From CAVTAV01 sp963732795 (GTDB lineage: Bacteria > Pseudomonadota > Alphaproteobacteria > CAVTAV01), in assembly GCA_963732795.1 (NCBI GenBank), contig CAVTAV010000006.1, positions 744,001 to 808,000 of the forward strand: a DNA stretch of 64,000 bases, written 5' to 3'. Shown here piece after piece: positions 21,846 through 30,650 of this stretch. Every line of letters begins with the position of its first letter. Within the stretch, counting starts at the first letter, position 1. Made by a program: the position numbers and the translations under genes. The notes beneath the pieces were generated by a model, which saw only the letters and a program-made list of their open reading frames with translations, searched no databases and was not told the origin of the DNA.

Positions 21846-22715
21846 ATGGGCGCGATTTTCAAATCGGCCGAGGGCGAGCGGCTGGTGAAGGAGCGTTACC
21901 AGGCGTTCCTGAACCATTGGCCCGTCGCCAACGAGCAGCGCCGCCTGCCGACCCGCGAAGGCGAGACCTTCGTCATCGCCTGCGGCCCACAGGAGGCGCC
22001 GCCGGTGATCCTGCTGCATGGCGCGGCGTTCAACTCGGTGACCTGGATGGGCGATGTCCCGGCGTGGTCCGAGCATTTCCGGCTCTATGCCGTCGATGTG
22101 ATCGGCCATCCCGGCTTCAGCGCGCCGTCCCGGCCGCCTTACGACAGCGACGCCCACGCGCTGTGGCTTGACGACGTCATCGAAGGACTCGGTGTCGAGC
22201 GCGCGGCTTTCGTCGGCATATCGCTCGGCGGCTGGCTTGCCATCGACTACGCCACGCGCCGGCCGGAGCGCGCCGTCAGCCTCGTTCTCCTGGCGCCGGG
22301 CGGCGTCGGGCGCGAGCTGACCTCGATGGCGAAGATCCTGTTCGTCATCCTGCCGCTCATGATGTTCGGCAGTTGGGGTCGCGCCAAGGCCAGGCAAATG
22401 ATTCTGGGGCCGATGCCGGACGCGGACAATCCCGGCGCCATAGAGGCGAGCGATTTCCTGTCGCTCATCAACCGCCATTTCCGGCAGCGGCTCGACAAAG
22501 TGGCCCGCTTCAGCGACGACACACTGAAGCGCCTTACCATGCCGGTCTTTTTGATCGTCGGCGAGAAGGATCCGATGCTGGATCCGGCGGAAACGGTCCG
22601 GCGGCTCAAGGACAATGCGCCCCAGACCGAGATTCGGTCATTGCCGGATGTCGGCCATGCCGTCCTCGGTCAGACCAAGCCGATTCTCGACTTTCTTCTG
22701 AGGACAGCCGCCTAG
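21846..22715 (+). CDS. Alpha/beta-fold hydrolase coupled to the HTH gene
   Basis: 289 residues. Features: PPVILLHGAAFNSVTWMGD (oxyanion hole), VIGHPGFSAPSRPPY, nucleophile elbow GISLGGW, the acidic residue in LIVGEKDPMLDP, and the His in LPDVGHAVLGQ. A hydrophobic lid segment (KILFVILPLMMFG) may contact membranes or a greasy substrate. It starts four bases after the HTH gene and is probably the regulated enzyme of that two-gene unit. Substrate unknown. Confidence 0.87.
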   Translation: MGAIFKSAEGERLVKERYQAFLNHWPVANEQRRLPTREGETFVIACGPQEAPPVILLHGAAFNSVTWMGDVPAWSEHFRLYAVDVIGHPGFSAPSRPPYDSDAHALWLDDVIEGLGVERAAFVGISLGGWLAIDYATRRPERAVSLVLLAPGGVGRELTSMAKILFVILPLMMFGSWGRAKARQMILGPMPDADNPGAIEASDFLSLINRHFRQRLDKVARFSDDTLKRLTMPVFLIVGEKDPMLDPAETVRRLKDNAPQTEIRSLPDVGHAVLGQTKPILDFLLRTAA

Positions 22716-22732
22716 GGTCGGCGCTCAATATC

Positions 22733-22848
22733 TGTCCGGGATCCACTGTCACGAGCCTGTGCCTCTGACCTGGATCCCGGATCGCAAGGCTCGCATGCCG
22801 AAAACTTATGGTTTTCGGGCTCGCCTAACGTCCGGGATGACAACGAAA
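22733..22848. repeat. Intergenic repeat, class B
   Basis: A composite stem-loop element built from CCGGGAT(G/C) ends. Its left part, 22738-22778, recurs in inverted orientation at 55491-55531 at roughly 35 of 41 positions with a one-base gap (counted by eye). It lies between two convergent genes. Confidence 0.65.
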
Positions 22849-22867
22849 GTGCTATTGAGTCGAAACT

Positions 22868-23817
22868 CTAATCCGCTTCCTTCGGATCGAGCACATAGGT
22901 CGTGTTGCAGAACTCGCAGGTCGCTTCGATCCGGCCGTTGACCGTGATTTCGGCGATTTCGTCCTCGGAGAAGGTCTTGATGACGGCGGCGATGCGCTCG
23001 CGGCTGCAACGGCAGCCGAATTTGACCTCCCGCGAGATCGAACACGCGCACCCCGTCCTCGTGATAGAGCCGGTAGAGCACGTCCTCCGGGCGCAGGTTG
23101 CGGGTCGGTAAGCTCGTCGAAGTCAGGCTGTCGAACAGGATCGAAGCGCGGTTCCAGGTCTCGCCGGGCGCGTCCTCGAAGCCCTCGTCCGGTAACGGCG
23201 CGGGCGTGCGGCCGACCTCGCCGCCGGTTCCGGCGATCTGCTGGATCATGATGCCGCTCGCGCGCCAGGGAACCGGCGCATGGCCGTTGCCCTTGGTGCC
23301 GGGCGTGACGGCCAGCATGATCCGGGTCGGCAACTGCTCCGAGACGCGGAAATAGGACTCGGCGCATTCGGCAAGGGTCTGACCTTCGAGCCCGACGATG
23401 CCCTGATAGCGCTCCGAATAGACGCCCTGATCGACCGTGAAGGCGAGATTGCCGTCGCCCAGAAGCTCGGGGACGTCGGCCGCCGGCTCCGGATGGCCGC
23501 TCGGCCAATTCGTCCGCGCGGTCGGGATCGATTCCGGCATAGCCGCGTACCGTGCCATCGGTGGTGAAATCCGCCGCCAAAAGCCGCACGGGGCCGCTGC
23601 TGCGGGTCTGAAGGCTGAACACGCCATCGAATTTGAGGGTGTTTCCCAGCAGCGCCGTCAGGGTGATCGATTCGGACAAGAGGCGCGAGACCGGCGCCGG
23701 ATAGTCGTGGCGGCGCACGATGTCGTCCACGACCGAATCGAGCCGGGCGACGCGCCCGCGCACGCCGGCGCCCTCGATCTGGAAGGGCAGGATGAAATCG
23801 CTTCGATCGTCGCTCAG
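22868..23817 (-). CDS. hslO: Redox-regulated chaperone Hsp33 (two apparent +1 insertions, possible CTG start)
   Basis: About 315 residues after repair. Holdase activated by oxidation through four zinc-binding cysteines. The text reads DDRSDFILPFQIEG, RGRVARLDSVVDDIVRRHDYPAPVSRLLSE, DGVFSLQTRSSGPVRLL, LTVDQG-like AFTVDQGVYSERYQGIVGLEG, and C-terminal GCRCSRERI with CEFCNTTYVL, the C-X-C and C-X2-C pairs. The frame shifts at about 23498 and 23034. No ATG, GTG or TTG fits the 5' end: an in-frame TAA precedes, and the first usable codon is CTG at 23817, six bases after AAGGTG. That, or a further indel at the argF junction. Third gene of argD-argF-hslO. Confidence 0.85.
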
Positions 23818-23826
23818 GATCGCACC

Positions 23827-24808
23827 TTACCGTCCGGCGGGCCTGGCGCTTGGCCGTCTTGCCGAAACACCACAAGAGAATGCTCTTCTGGGCGTGAAGC
23901 CGGTTCTCGGCTTCGTCCCAGACCGCGCTTTGCGGCCCGTCCATCACCTCATCCGTCACTTCCTCGCCGCGATGGGCCGGGAGGCAATGCAGGAAGATCG
24001 CGCCGGGCTTCGCGCGTTTCATCAATGTGGTATCGACCCGGTAGGGCTCCAAGAGTTTTTGCCGGCGCGCGGCGTCGGTATCGCCCATCGAGACCCAGGT
24101 GTCGGTCATGACGCAATCGGCGCCCGCCGCCGCTACTTCGGGATCACTCGTGAGCGTCACATCGGCGCCTTCGGCCTTGGCCCAGGCCATGGCTTCCTTG
24201 GGCGGCGACAGCGGCTTGGGCGCGGCGATCCGGAGCGTGAAGCCGAGCCGGGCGGCGGCGTGAATCCAGCTCACCACCATGTTGTTGCCGTCGCCCGACC
24301 AGGCGATCACCTTGCCTTTGACGTTCCCGAGCCGCTCCTCGATGGTCAGGAGATCCGCCATCACCTGGCACGGATGGGACCAGTCGGTGAGGCCGTTGAT
24401 CACCGGCACCGAGGCGTATTCGGCAAGCTCAAGAATATGGGAATGGTCGTTGCCGCGGAGCATGATGCCGTCGACATAGCGCGAGAGAACCCGCGCGGTA
24501 TCCGCCACCGTCTCGCCGCGGCCGATCTGGCTGTCCTGGGCGGTCAGGATCAGGGTCTCGCCGCCGAGCTGACGCATGCCGACATCGAAGGAGACGCGGG
24601 TGCGGGTCGAGTTCTTCTGGAAAATCATCGCCAGCATGCGGCCCTTCAGCGGTGCGCCCGTGTCCACCGCGCCATGGGGCTTGCCCTTGCGCGCGGCTTT
24701 GAGGCGCGCGGCCTGGTTCAGGATTTGCCGCACGGCCCTGGGCTCGAGCGCGTCGAGGTCGATGAAATGCCGCACGGGCTTCGCGCGGGCCTTTGCCGCC
24801 GTCGCCAT
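23827..24808 (-). CDS. argF: Ornithine carbamoyltransferase
   Basis: Makes citrulline from ornithine and carbamoyl phosphate in arginine synthesis. Motifs: FQKNSTRTRVSFDVG (carbamoyl-phosphate loop), HSHILELAEYASVPVINGLTDWSHPCQ, DTWVSMGD and LHCLPAHRGEEV; the family end is near HAQKSILLWCFG. The frame has no stop there and runs on into the hslO region, with TAA (23827) in one other frame and TGA (23814) in the third. A lost stop through a one-base error near 23830-23870 is more likely than a real ArgF-Hsp33 fusion. The end given is therefore approximate. The ATG overlaps the argD stop (TGATG). Confidence 0.93.
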
Positions 24809-25989
24809 CAGACCGGCTCGCTCTCCAATTCGGTGCAGACGGCATCCAGCATGTCGACCGCGTCCCGGACGTGCTCCCGCTCGATGATCAAGGGCGGCAC
24901 CACGCGCACGACATTGTCGCCCGCGCCGATGGTGACGAGGCCCTTGGCGATGCCCGTTTCGATGAATTTGGTGTTCGGCACCTTCGGCTTGATCCCGAGC
25001 ATCAGCCCCTCGCCGCGCACGTCCTCGATCACGTTCGAGTGGCGCTCCGCGATCATCGCGAGCCCCTGGCGCAGCAGGTTAGACATCTTCTGCACATGTT
25101 CCATGAAACCCGGCTCGAGCATCACGTCGAGCACGGCGTTGCCGACCGCGCAGGCGAGAGGGTTGCCGCCGAAGGTCGAGCCATGGGTGCCGACGGTCAT
25201 GCCTGCCGCCGCCTCTTTGGTGGCGAGGCAGGCGCCGATGGGGAAGCCGCAGCCCAGGGCCTTGGCGAGTGCCATGATGTCCGGCGCGACGCCCGACCAT
25301 TCATGGGCAAACAGTTTGCCCGTCCGGCCCATGCCGCATTGAATTTCGTCATAGACGAGCATCAGGCCGTTCTCGTCGGCGATCTCGCGGAGCCCCGCGA
25401 GGAAGCCGTAGGGCGAGGGATGGATGCCGCCTTCGCCCTGCACCGGCTCCACGATGATGCCGGCGGTCTCCTCGGTGATCGCGGCCTTGACCGCGTCCAA
25501 GTCGCCGAATTTCACGGTGTCGAAGCCCTGCACGGGCGGACCGAAGCCGTCCATCAGCTTCTTGGAGCCTGACGCCGCGATGGTCGCGAGCGTACGGCCG
25601 TGAAACGAGCCTTCGAAGGTGATCAGCCGATAGCGCTCGGGATTGCCGTTATGGGCGTGGTATTTGCGCGCGGTCTTGATCGCGGCTTCCATCGCCTCGG
25701 CGCCGGAATTGTTGAAGAAGACGAGGTCGGCGAAGCTGTTCTCGACGAGCCGCTGGGCGAGCCGCTCCTGCTGGTCGATCCGGTAGAGGTTCGAGGTATG
25801 CCAGACCTTGCCGGCCTGCTCGGTCAGCGCCGCGACGAGCTTGGGATGGCAATGGCCGAGCGAGGTGACCGCGACGCCCGAGCCGAAGTCGAGAAACTTC
25901 CGGCCGTCGTCCGAATAGAGATACGGTCCCTCGCCGCGCTCGAAGCGAATGTCCAGCCGCGCATAGGTGGGATAGACCGCCGATTCCAT
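24808..25989 (-). CDS. argD: Acetylornithine aminotransferase
   Basis: 393 residues, class III PLP aminotransferase. It transfers an amino group to N-acetylglutamate semialdehyde in arginine synthesis and often also serves lysine synthesis. Motifs: GPYLYSDDGRKFLDFGSGVAVTSLGH, FFNNSGAEAMEAAIKTARKY, EPVQGEGGIHP, YDEIQCGMGRTGKLFAHE, LAKALGCGFPIGA with the PLP lysine, and GSTFGGNPLACAVG. The ATG at 25989 gives the family start (MESAVYPTYARLDIRFERGEG); an upstream in-frame ATG at 26061 adds unrelated residues. First gene of argD-argF-hslO. Confidence 0.95.
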   Translation of the reverse strand: MESAVYPTYARLDIRFERGEGPYLYSDDGRKFLDFGSGVAVTSLGHCHPKLVAALTEQAGKVWHTSNLYRIDQQERLAQRLVENSFADLVFFNNSGAEAMEAAIKTARKYHAHNGNPERYRLITFEGSFHGRTLATIAASGSKKLMDGFGPPVQGFDTVKFGDLDAVKAAITEETAGIIVEPVQGEGGIHPSPYGFLAGLREIADENGLMLVYDEIQCGMGRTGKLFAHEWSGVAPDIMALAKALGCGFPIGACLATKEAAAGMTVGTHGSTFGGNPLACAVGNAVLDVMLEPGFMEHVQKMSNLLRQGLAMIAERHSNVIEDVRGEGLMLGIKPKVPNTKFIETGIAKGLVTIGAGDNVVRVVPPLIIEREHVRDAVDMLDAVCTELESEPV

Positions 25990-26134
25990 CACGCTTTCCT
26001 TGCCCCTATTCGGGAACGGATCAAGCCACCGGCCGCCCCTGCGGCAGGTCGCCCGATCCAAGCCAAACCCACGGAAAGCGCGGGAGTATGGTGAGACGGG
26101 GTCCTTCTGTCAATCGCCAACAGGCGGCGGTGAC

Positions 26135-26953
26135 TTAGGCCTTGATCTTGTATCCGCTCTTGAACATGCCGTGGCAAAGGGCCCACATGCCGGCGTTGAT
26201 GCCGAGGGTGAAGACGATGCCGACGGCGATGCTGCTGTCGGCGTGGCCGATGAAGCCGTAGCGGAAGCCGTCGATCATGTAGAAGAACGGATTGACCACG
26301 TTCACGTGCTGCCAGATCGCGGGCAGGCGGCTGATGGAATAGAACGTGCCGGAGAGAAAGGTCAGGGGCTGAATGACGAAGTTGGTCACGGTGGCGAGGT
26401 GATCGAACTTGTCCGCCCAGACCGCCGCCGCGATGCCCATCAGCGACAACAAGAGCGAGCCCATGAAGGCGTAATAGAGGACCAGCCAGATATTGTGGAT
26501 GTGGAAGCCGACGAAGAAATGGAGCGGAATCGCCAGCGCGAGAGCGACCAGCAGCCCGCGCGTCACGCCGCCCATGGCATAGGCGAAGGTAAGCTCGCCC
26601 GCGGATAAGGGCGGCATCAGCACGTCGACGATATTGCCCTGCACCTTCGCGCCCATCAGCGACGAGGTCGTGTTGGCGAAGCTGTTCTGCAAAAGCGCCA
26701 TCATGATGAGACCCGGCGCCAGGAACGCCTTGAACGGCACCGTGCCGATCCCGCGTCCCGTTCCCGAAAGCGCGATGAGGAAGATCGCCATGAACAGCAT
26801 GGTGGTGGCGACGGGCGCGGCGATGGTCTGCATGCCGACCTTGACGAAGCGCTTCACCTCTTTGACGTAAAGCGTCCAGATCCCGAGCCCGTTGAACGCA
26901 CCGATCCGGCGGACGGCGTAACCGGGGCCCGGCGTGCTGACGAGACCGTGCAT
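26135..26953 (-). CDS. ABC-2 type transporter permease
   Basis: 272 residues, six predicted membrane segments. It has the ABC-2 signature in the middle (ALLQNSFANTTSSLMGAKVQGNIVDVLMPPLSAGELTFAYAMGG) and QPLTFLSGTFYSISRLPAIWQHVNVVNPFFYMIDGFRYGFIG towards the end, as in NodJ/YadH-like exporters. GGAGGG lies 11 bases before the ATG. The matching ATPase gene is not within the neighbouring kilobases, so it must be encoded elsewhere. Substrate unknown. Confidence 0.88.
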   Translation of the reverse strand: MHGLVSTPGPGYAVRRIGAFNGLGIWTLYVKEVKRFVKVGMQTIAAPVATTMLFMAIFLIALSGTGRGIGTVPFKAFLAPGLIMMALLQNSFANTTSSLMGAKVQGNIVDVLMPPLSAGELTFAYAMGGVTRGLLVALALAIPLHFFVGFHIHNIWLVLYYAFMGSLLLSLMGIAAAVWADKFDHLATVTNFVIQPLTFLSGTFYSISRLPAIWQHVNVVNPFFYMIDGFRYGFIGHADSSIAVGIVFTLGINAGMWALCHGMFKSGYKIKA

Positions 26954-27097
26954 GACGTGACGACCCTCCTAAATCCGATGCTGCAAAAGACCGCCCACGG
27001 CCGTTCCTGTCAAGAACCGGCTTGCCGCCTGAGCGCCAAGCACTATGTTATGGGCACGAACCCAACGCCGCGATTCTAAACGACCGAAAGGCAATCC

Positions 27098-27502
27098 ATG
27101 ACCTGGACCGACAAGCGCATCGAGCTCTTGAAGAAATACTGGTCGAAGGGCATGAGCGCGAGCCAGATCGCGGAAACCTTGGGCGACGTGACCCGCAACG
27201 CGGTTATCGGCAAGGCCCATCGCCTGGGCCTCAATGCGCGGCCGTCGCCGGTGAAGGGCCCGGTCGAGAAGAAGCCCCAGCCCAAGGCGCCGAAGCCGGT
27301 CGAGGTCAGCCCTGAGCGGATCACGCTCCTGAATCTTACCGAGCGGATGTGCAAATGGCCGATCGGCCATCCCGGCGAGGAGGACTTCCATTTCTGCGGG
27401 GCGCCGTCCGTGGCGGGCCAGCCCTATTGCGAAGATCACTGCCGGCGCGCCTATCAGTCGCCGGCGCCGAAGCGCGATAGAATCCGCCCGCCGCGCCTCT
27501 AG
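27098..27502 (+). CDS. gcrA: Cell-cycle regulator GcrA
   Basis: 134 residues. GcrA binds sigma70 and m6A-methylated GANTC sites to drive cell-cycle genes in alphaproteobacteria. The N-terminal homeodomain-like HTH reads WTDKRIELLKKYWSKGMSASQIAETLG-VTRNAVIGKAHRLGL. A Pro/Lys-rich linker follows, then the C-terminal sigma-interaction part with CKWPIGHPGE-DFHFCG and YCEDHCRRAYQ, holding conserved cysteines. Length and order are typical. The gene is convergent with the LuxR-type regulator. Confidence 0.96.
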   Translation: MTWTDKRIELLKKYWSKGMSASQIAETLGDVTRNAVIGKAHRLGLNARPSPVKGPVEKKPQPKAPKPVEVSPERITLLNLTERMCKWPIGHPGEEDFHFCGAPSVAGQPYCEDHCRRAYQSPAPKRDRIRPPRL

Positions 27503-27534
27503 GACCCGACGCGGGCGGCATTCCCGTCCTTAAG

Positions 27535-28230
27535 TCAGATCGTGGATTCGCTCTGCTTCGGACGCACGCCCTGATAATAGGGCGCGGCGGCCAGGGCCGC
27601 CTTGGTGCGGTTCGAAACGCTCAACGACTTCAGGATCGCCGAGACGTGAATGCGCACCGTATGCTCCGATGTGCCGAGCTCTTTCGCGATATCCGCATTG
27701 GAGCGGCCGAGCGTCAGATGCCCGAGCACTTCCTGCTGGCGCTTGGTCAGCCGCTGGATCGAATCCGCCGACACCGAGCCCGCGCTCTCGGGCAATGCCT
27801 CGCCGTCGAAGCTCGTCGTTCCGGAGGACGACTGCGGCGCTCGCGGCAGATAGATGCCGCCGTCGAGGATGATGCGAAGCCCGGTAAGGATCTCGTCGCG
27901 TCCCGAGGTCTTGGGGATGAAGCCGGTGACCCCGAGTTCGATTGCTCTCAGGATGTCGCCGCGGTTCTCGACCGTCGAGAACATCACCACCGATCCCTCG
28001 GGCTGGTTCGCCCGGAACTTGCGGGCGACATGCATCCAGTTCATCCCGCAGTTCTTCGGCTCGAACATGATGACGTTGAGATCACCACTTTCCGTCGACA
28101 TCGTCAGAGCGTCGCGAACCGAGTCGGACTCCAAAACCTCGACGTCCCCGTCCAACTCTTGCAGCAAATCTCTGAGGCCGCGCCGAATCAAAAAAATCGG
28201 CTCGGCGATTAGAATTCGAATCTTTTCCAA
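27535..28230 (-). CDS. NarL/LuxR-type response regulator with a degenerate receiver
   Basis: About 231 residues. The N-terminal receiver fold starts IRILIAEPIFLIRRGLRDLL, and the C-terminal GerE-type HTH reads LTKRQQEVLGHLTLGRSNADIAKELGTSEHTVRIHVSAILKSL. In the receiver the usual acidic pair is E-P instead of D-D. The phospho-acceptor position (FEPKNCGM) holds Glu instead of Asp, while the Ser and Lys switch residues (FST, IPK) are kept. So it is probably not phosphorylated normally and may be locked or ligand-gated. The start chosen is TTG at 28230 with GAGAAG upstream; an ATG at 28410 would add 60 unrelated residues. No histidine kinase is adjacent. Confidence 0.85.
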   Translation of the reverse strand: MEKIRILIAEPIFLIRRGLRDLLQELDGDVEVLESDSVRDALTMSTESGDLNVIMFEPKNCGMNWMHVARKFRANQPEGSVVMFSTVENRGDILRAIELGVTGFIPKTSGRDEILTGLRIILDGGIYLPRAPQSSSGTTSFDGEALPESAGSVSADSIQRLTKRQQEVLGHLTLGRSNADIAKELGTSEHTVRIHVSAILKSLSVSNRTKAALAAAPYYQGVRPKQSESTI

Positions 28231-28833
28231 AATTGCTTCTCGCTTGTTCAACCAATCGTCGCAGGTGGAAACACCGCCGGTTTGGCTGCCCGGTCTCTCA
28301 TCTCTCAAAAGGAGGGACCGGAGGGGACGGCGACCAACGCATGCTCCACGCGACACGGCCAGACCACACACATCGCCATATAAGTAGACATGTCTACTTA
28401 TCCTAGGCAATTGATAATTGTCGTCCGCGCGCGAAATGTAAAGCGGGATCGGACGATTTCGGCCGTCGGTTTCGTAGCGAAGGCCCGGAAATGTTGGGCT
28501 TAAATCGTCAACGAAAGGTAATGCTTCGAAAGCAATTTATAAAAAGAGCGCCTATTGATCGGGGGCTGCCGCGAATATGTCGGATCAAGGCACGATATTT
28601 TCATGTCCACGTATGAATTGTCCGGCGGGATTCGCTCCGACCGAAGAACAGTGTGAGCCGAGTCGCGGGGGACTTGGCGCTCGCTTCCCATTGACGGATC
28701 GAGAAATTCAACCAGACGATTGAAGAAAAACAAAACGGACTCATTACGTTGACCCCGCTGTTAACCAAACTGCTCCGGCACTATCTGGATTCGCTCCCCG
28801 CGAGTCAGTAAAGTCGGCAAGACGCATTGGGGG
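28231..28833. other. 600-base intergenic region, AT-richer
   Basis: Between the LuxR-type gene and the integrase remnant. It holds the 22-bp palindrome at 28380-28401 and then AT-richer DNA without a convincing gene on either strand. Short frames here lack ribosome binding sites and family resemblance. It may be decayed mobile-element DNA associated with the integrase fragment. Confidence 0.6.
28380..28401. promoter_or_regulatory. Perfect 22-bp palindrome, candidate operator
   Basis: ATAAGTAGACA followed directly by its exact reverse complement TGTCTACTTAT, with no spacer. It lies 150 bases upstream of the TTG start of the LuxR-type gene. Its dyad symmetry suits a dimeric HTH protein, with autoregulation the simplest idea. 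Confidence 0.6.
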
Positions 28834-29547
28834 GTGCCGTCGGCGGCCACCACCATCCCGAAAAAAGACTTTTGGCAACGCGGTAATACCGAAGAAATCG
28901 GCTGTTTGATGCGCGCAAAAATAACGAGATGGTTGGCGGAGACGACGAGGCCGGGGCCCCGCGACATTTTTCTGTGGGATGTCGACCTTCCCGGCTTCGG
29001 CCTGAAGATCACGCCGGCGGGAAACCGAATCTACGTTCTGCAATATCGAATCGATGGAAGGCTGCGCCGCTACACGATCGGCAATGACGGCGCGCCCTGG
29101 ACGGTTCTCTCCGCCCGCCACGAGGCGACGCGCCTGTTGCGCCAGATTGCCGAGCGCCACGACCCGGCCGAAGAGAAGGCCGCGGCCAAACGGGATCTTC
29201 TCGTTTCCGATCTTTGCGATCTCTATCTCACCGAGGGCTGCCGCACCAAGAAGGCGTCCACTATCGCGACCGACCGCGGCCGCATCGAGCGCCATATCAA
29301 GCCGCTTCTCGGCCGCCGCCGGACGCGCACCGTGACCCGCCGCGACGTCGAGCGCTTCATGTCGGACGTCGCGTCCGGCAGCACCGCCGCCGACGTCAAG
29401 ACCGGCCCTCACGGCCGCGCCATCGTCACCGGCGGCCGGGGCACCGCGATCCGCACGGTCGGACTCCTCGGCGCGATCTTCAGCTTCGCCGTCAAGCGCG
29501 GCATCCGTTTCGACAACCCGGTTCACGGAATCAACCGAGACATTTAA
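28834..29547 (+). pseudogene. Truncated tyrosine-recombinase integrase (catalytic domain missing)
   Basis: Resembles phage/P4-type integrases of the DUF4102 class: an arm-binding domain (FLWDVDLPGFGLKITPAGNRIYVLQYRIDGRLRRYTIG, about residues 45-85) and the SAM-like core-binding domain (TEGCRTKKASTIATDRGRIERHIKPLLG ... AVKRGIRFDNPVHGI). The frame stops at 29545-29547, about where the catalytic domain with its R...HxxR...Y should begin. The next 90 bases lead straight into another gene. It is therefore a remnant that cannot recombine DNA. The true start may be the ATG at 28909. No tRNA or phage gene is next to it. Confidence 0.8.
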
Positions 29548-29636
29548 GCTGCGGGCCGACTGCAGCCTCAGCCGCCACATGACCGACATGCGGTGACGCG
29601 TGGGCTCGGCGCGTGACGATAACGGAGGAGAGCAAT

Positions 29637-30626
29637 ATGAAAGTCTATGAGATCCAAGCCGGCAGCACGAGCCTCGACGGCATCCAACTCGGCGAGCGCG
29701 ACAAGCCCGCGCCCGGTCCCGGCGAGGTGCTGGTCCGGATGCGCGCGGCGGCGCTCAACTACCGCGATCTCGCGGTCGCGACCGGGCGCTATTTCGGCGG
29801 CGTGGCCAAGGAGCCGCTCATCCCGATGTCGGACGGCGCGGGCGAGGTCGAAGCGGTGGGCCAGGGCGTCACCGGTCTTGCCGTCGGCGACCGCGTAGTC
29901 GGCGCTTTCGCCTCGGGCAATCCGCCGGCGCCTCTCGGCTCTCCCTACGATGGCGTGCTCACTGAATATCGCGTGTTCACGGAGGACGGCCTGGTCAAGT
30001 TCCCGGCCCATCTCTCCTTCGAGGAAGCGTCGACCCTACCCTGCGCGGGTGTGACGGCCTGGAACGGCTTGTTCGAAGCCAAGATCTGCCGGCCTGGCGA
30101 TACCGTCCTGGCGCTCGGCACCGGCGGTGTTTCGATCTGGGCGTTGCAATTGGCGAAGGCCGCCGGCGCGCGGGTGATCATCACGTCCTCGAGCGACGAG
30201 AAACTGGAGCACGCCAAGAAGCTCGGCGCGGACGACGTCATCAATTACAAGACGACGCCGAAATGGCCGGACGAAGTGATGAAGCTGACCAATGGCGAGG
30301 GCGCGGATCACATCATCGAGGTCGGCGGCTCGGGCACCCTGCCGTTCTCCTACCAGTCGGTCGGGCGCGGCGGCGAGATCGCCCTGATCGGCGTGCTGAC
30401 CCAGCCCGACGGCGATCTGAGCCCCCATCCACTGATGCTCAAAGGCGCGACGCTCAGGGGCATCTTCGTCGGTTCGCGCGAGCTCCTCGTGCGGCTTTGC
30501 CGCGCGGTGGACGTCAACAAGATCCACCCGGTGGTCGATTCGACCTTCGCCTTCGACAAGGCGCTCGACGCGTTCAAATATCTCCAGTCGGCGAAACATT
30601 TCGGCAAGGTCGTGATCAAGATCTGA
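29637..30626 (+). CDS. Zinc-independent MDR-family NAD(P)-dependent alcohol dehydrogenase / quinone oxidoreductase
   Basis: 329 residues. The GroES-like N-terminal domain (PGPGEVLVRMRAAALNYRDLAVATGRY) lacks the zinc-binding Cys/His set. The Rossmann part carries ALGTGGVSIWALQLAKAAGARVIITSSSDEKLEHAKKLGADDVINYK and EVGGSGTLPFSYQSVGRGGEIALIG. This places it with quinone-oxidoreductase-like MDR enzymes. A GGAGGAG Shine-Dalgarno is nine bases before the ATG at 29637. It stands alone, convergent with the persulfide dioxygenase gene. Substrate unknown. Confidence 0.88.
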   Translation: MKVYEIQAGSTSLDGIQLGERDKPAPGPGEVLVRMRAAALNYRDLAVATGRYFGGVAKEPLIPMSDGAGEVEAVGQGVTGLAVGDRVVGAFASGNPPAPLGSPYDGVLTEYRVFTEDGLVKFPAHLSFEEASTLPCAGVTAWNGLFEAKICRPGDTVLALGTGGVSIWALQLAKAAGARVIITSSSDEKLEHAKKLGADDVINYKTTPKWPDEVMKLTNGEGADHIIEVGGSGTLPFSYQSVGRGGEIALIGVLTQPDGDLSPHPLMLKGATLRGIFVGSRELLVRLCRAVDVNKIHPVVDSTFAFDKALDAFKYLQSAKHFGKVVIKI

Positions 30627-30650
30627 CGATCGCGACGCGAGGAGCGGCGC

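Noticed and set aside
23246..24808. An apparent ArgF fusion with a long C-terminal extension
   Set aside because: Beyond about 23830 the frame is out of phase with hslO and encodes nothing recognisable; a lost stop codon through a one-base error explains it.
28834..29547. A working integrase driving the 40.7-53.6 kb island
   Set aside because: The catalytic domain is absent and the gene is 11 kb outside the island boundary.
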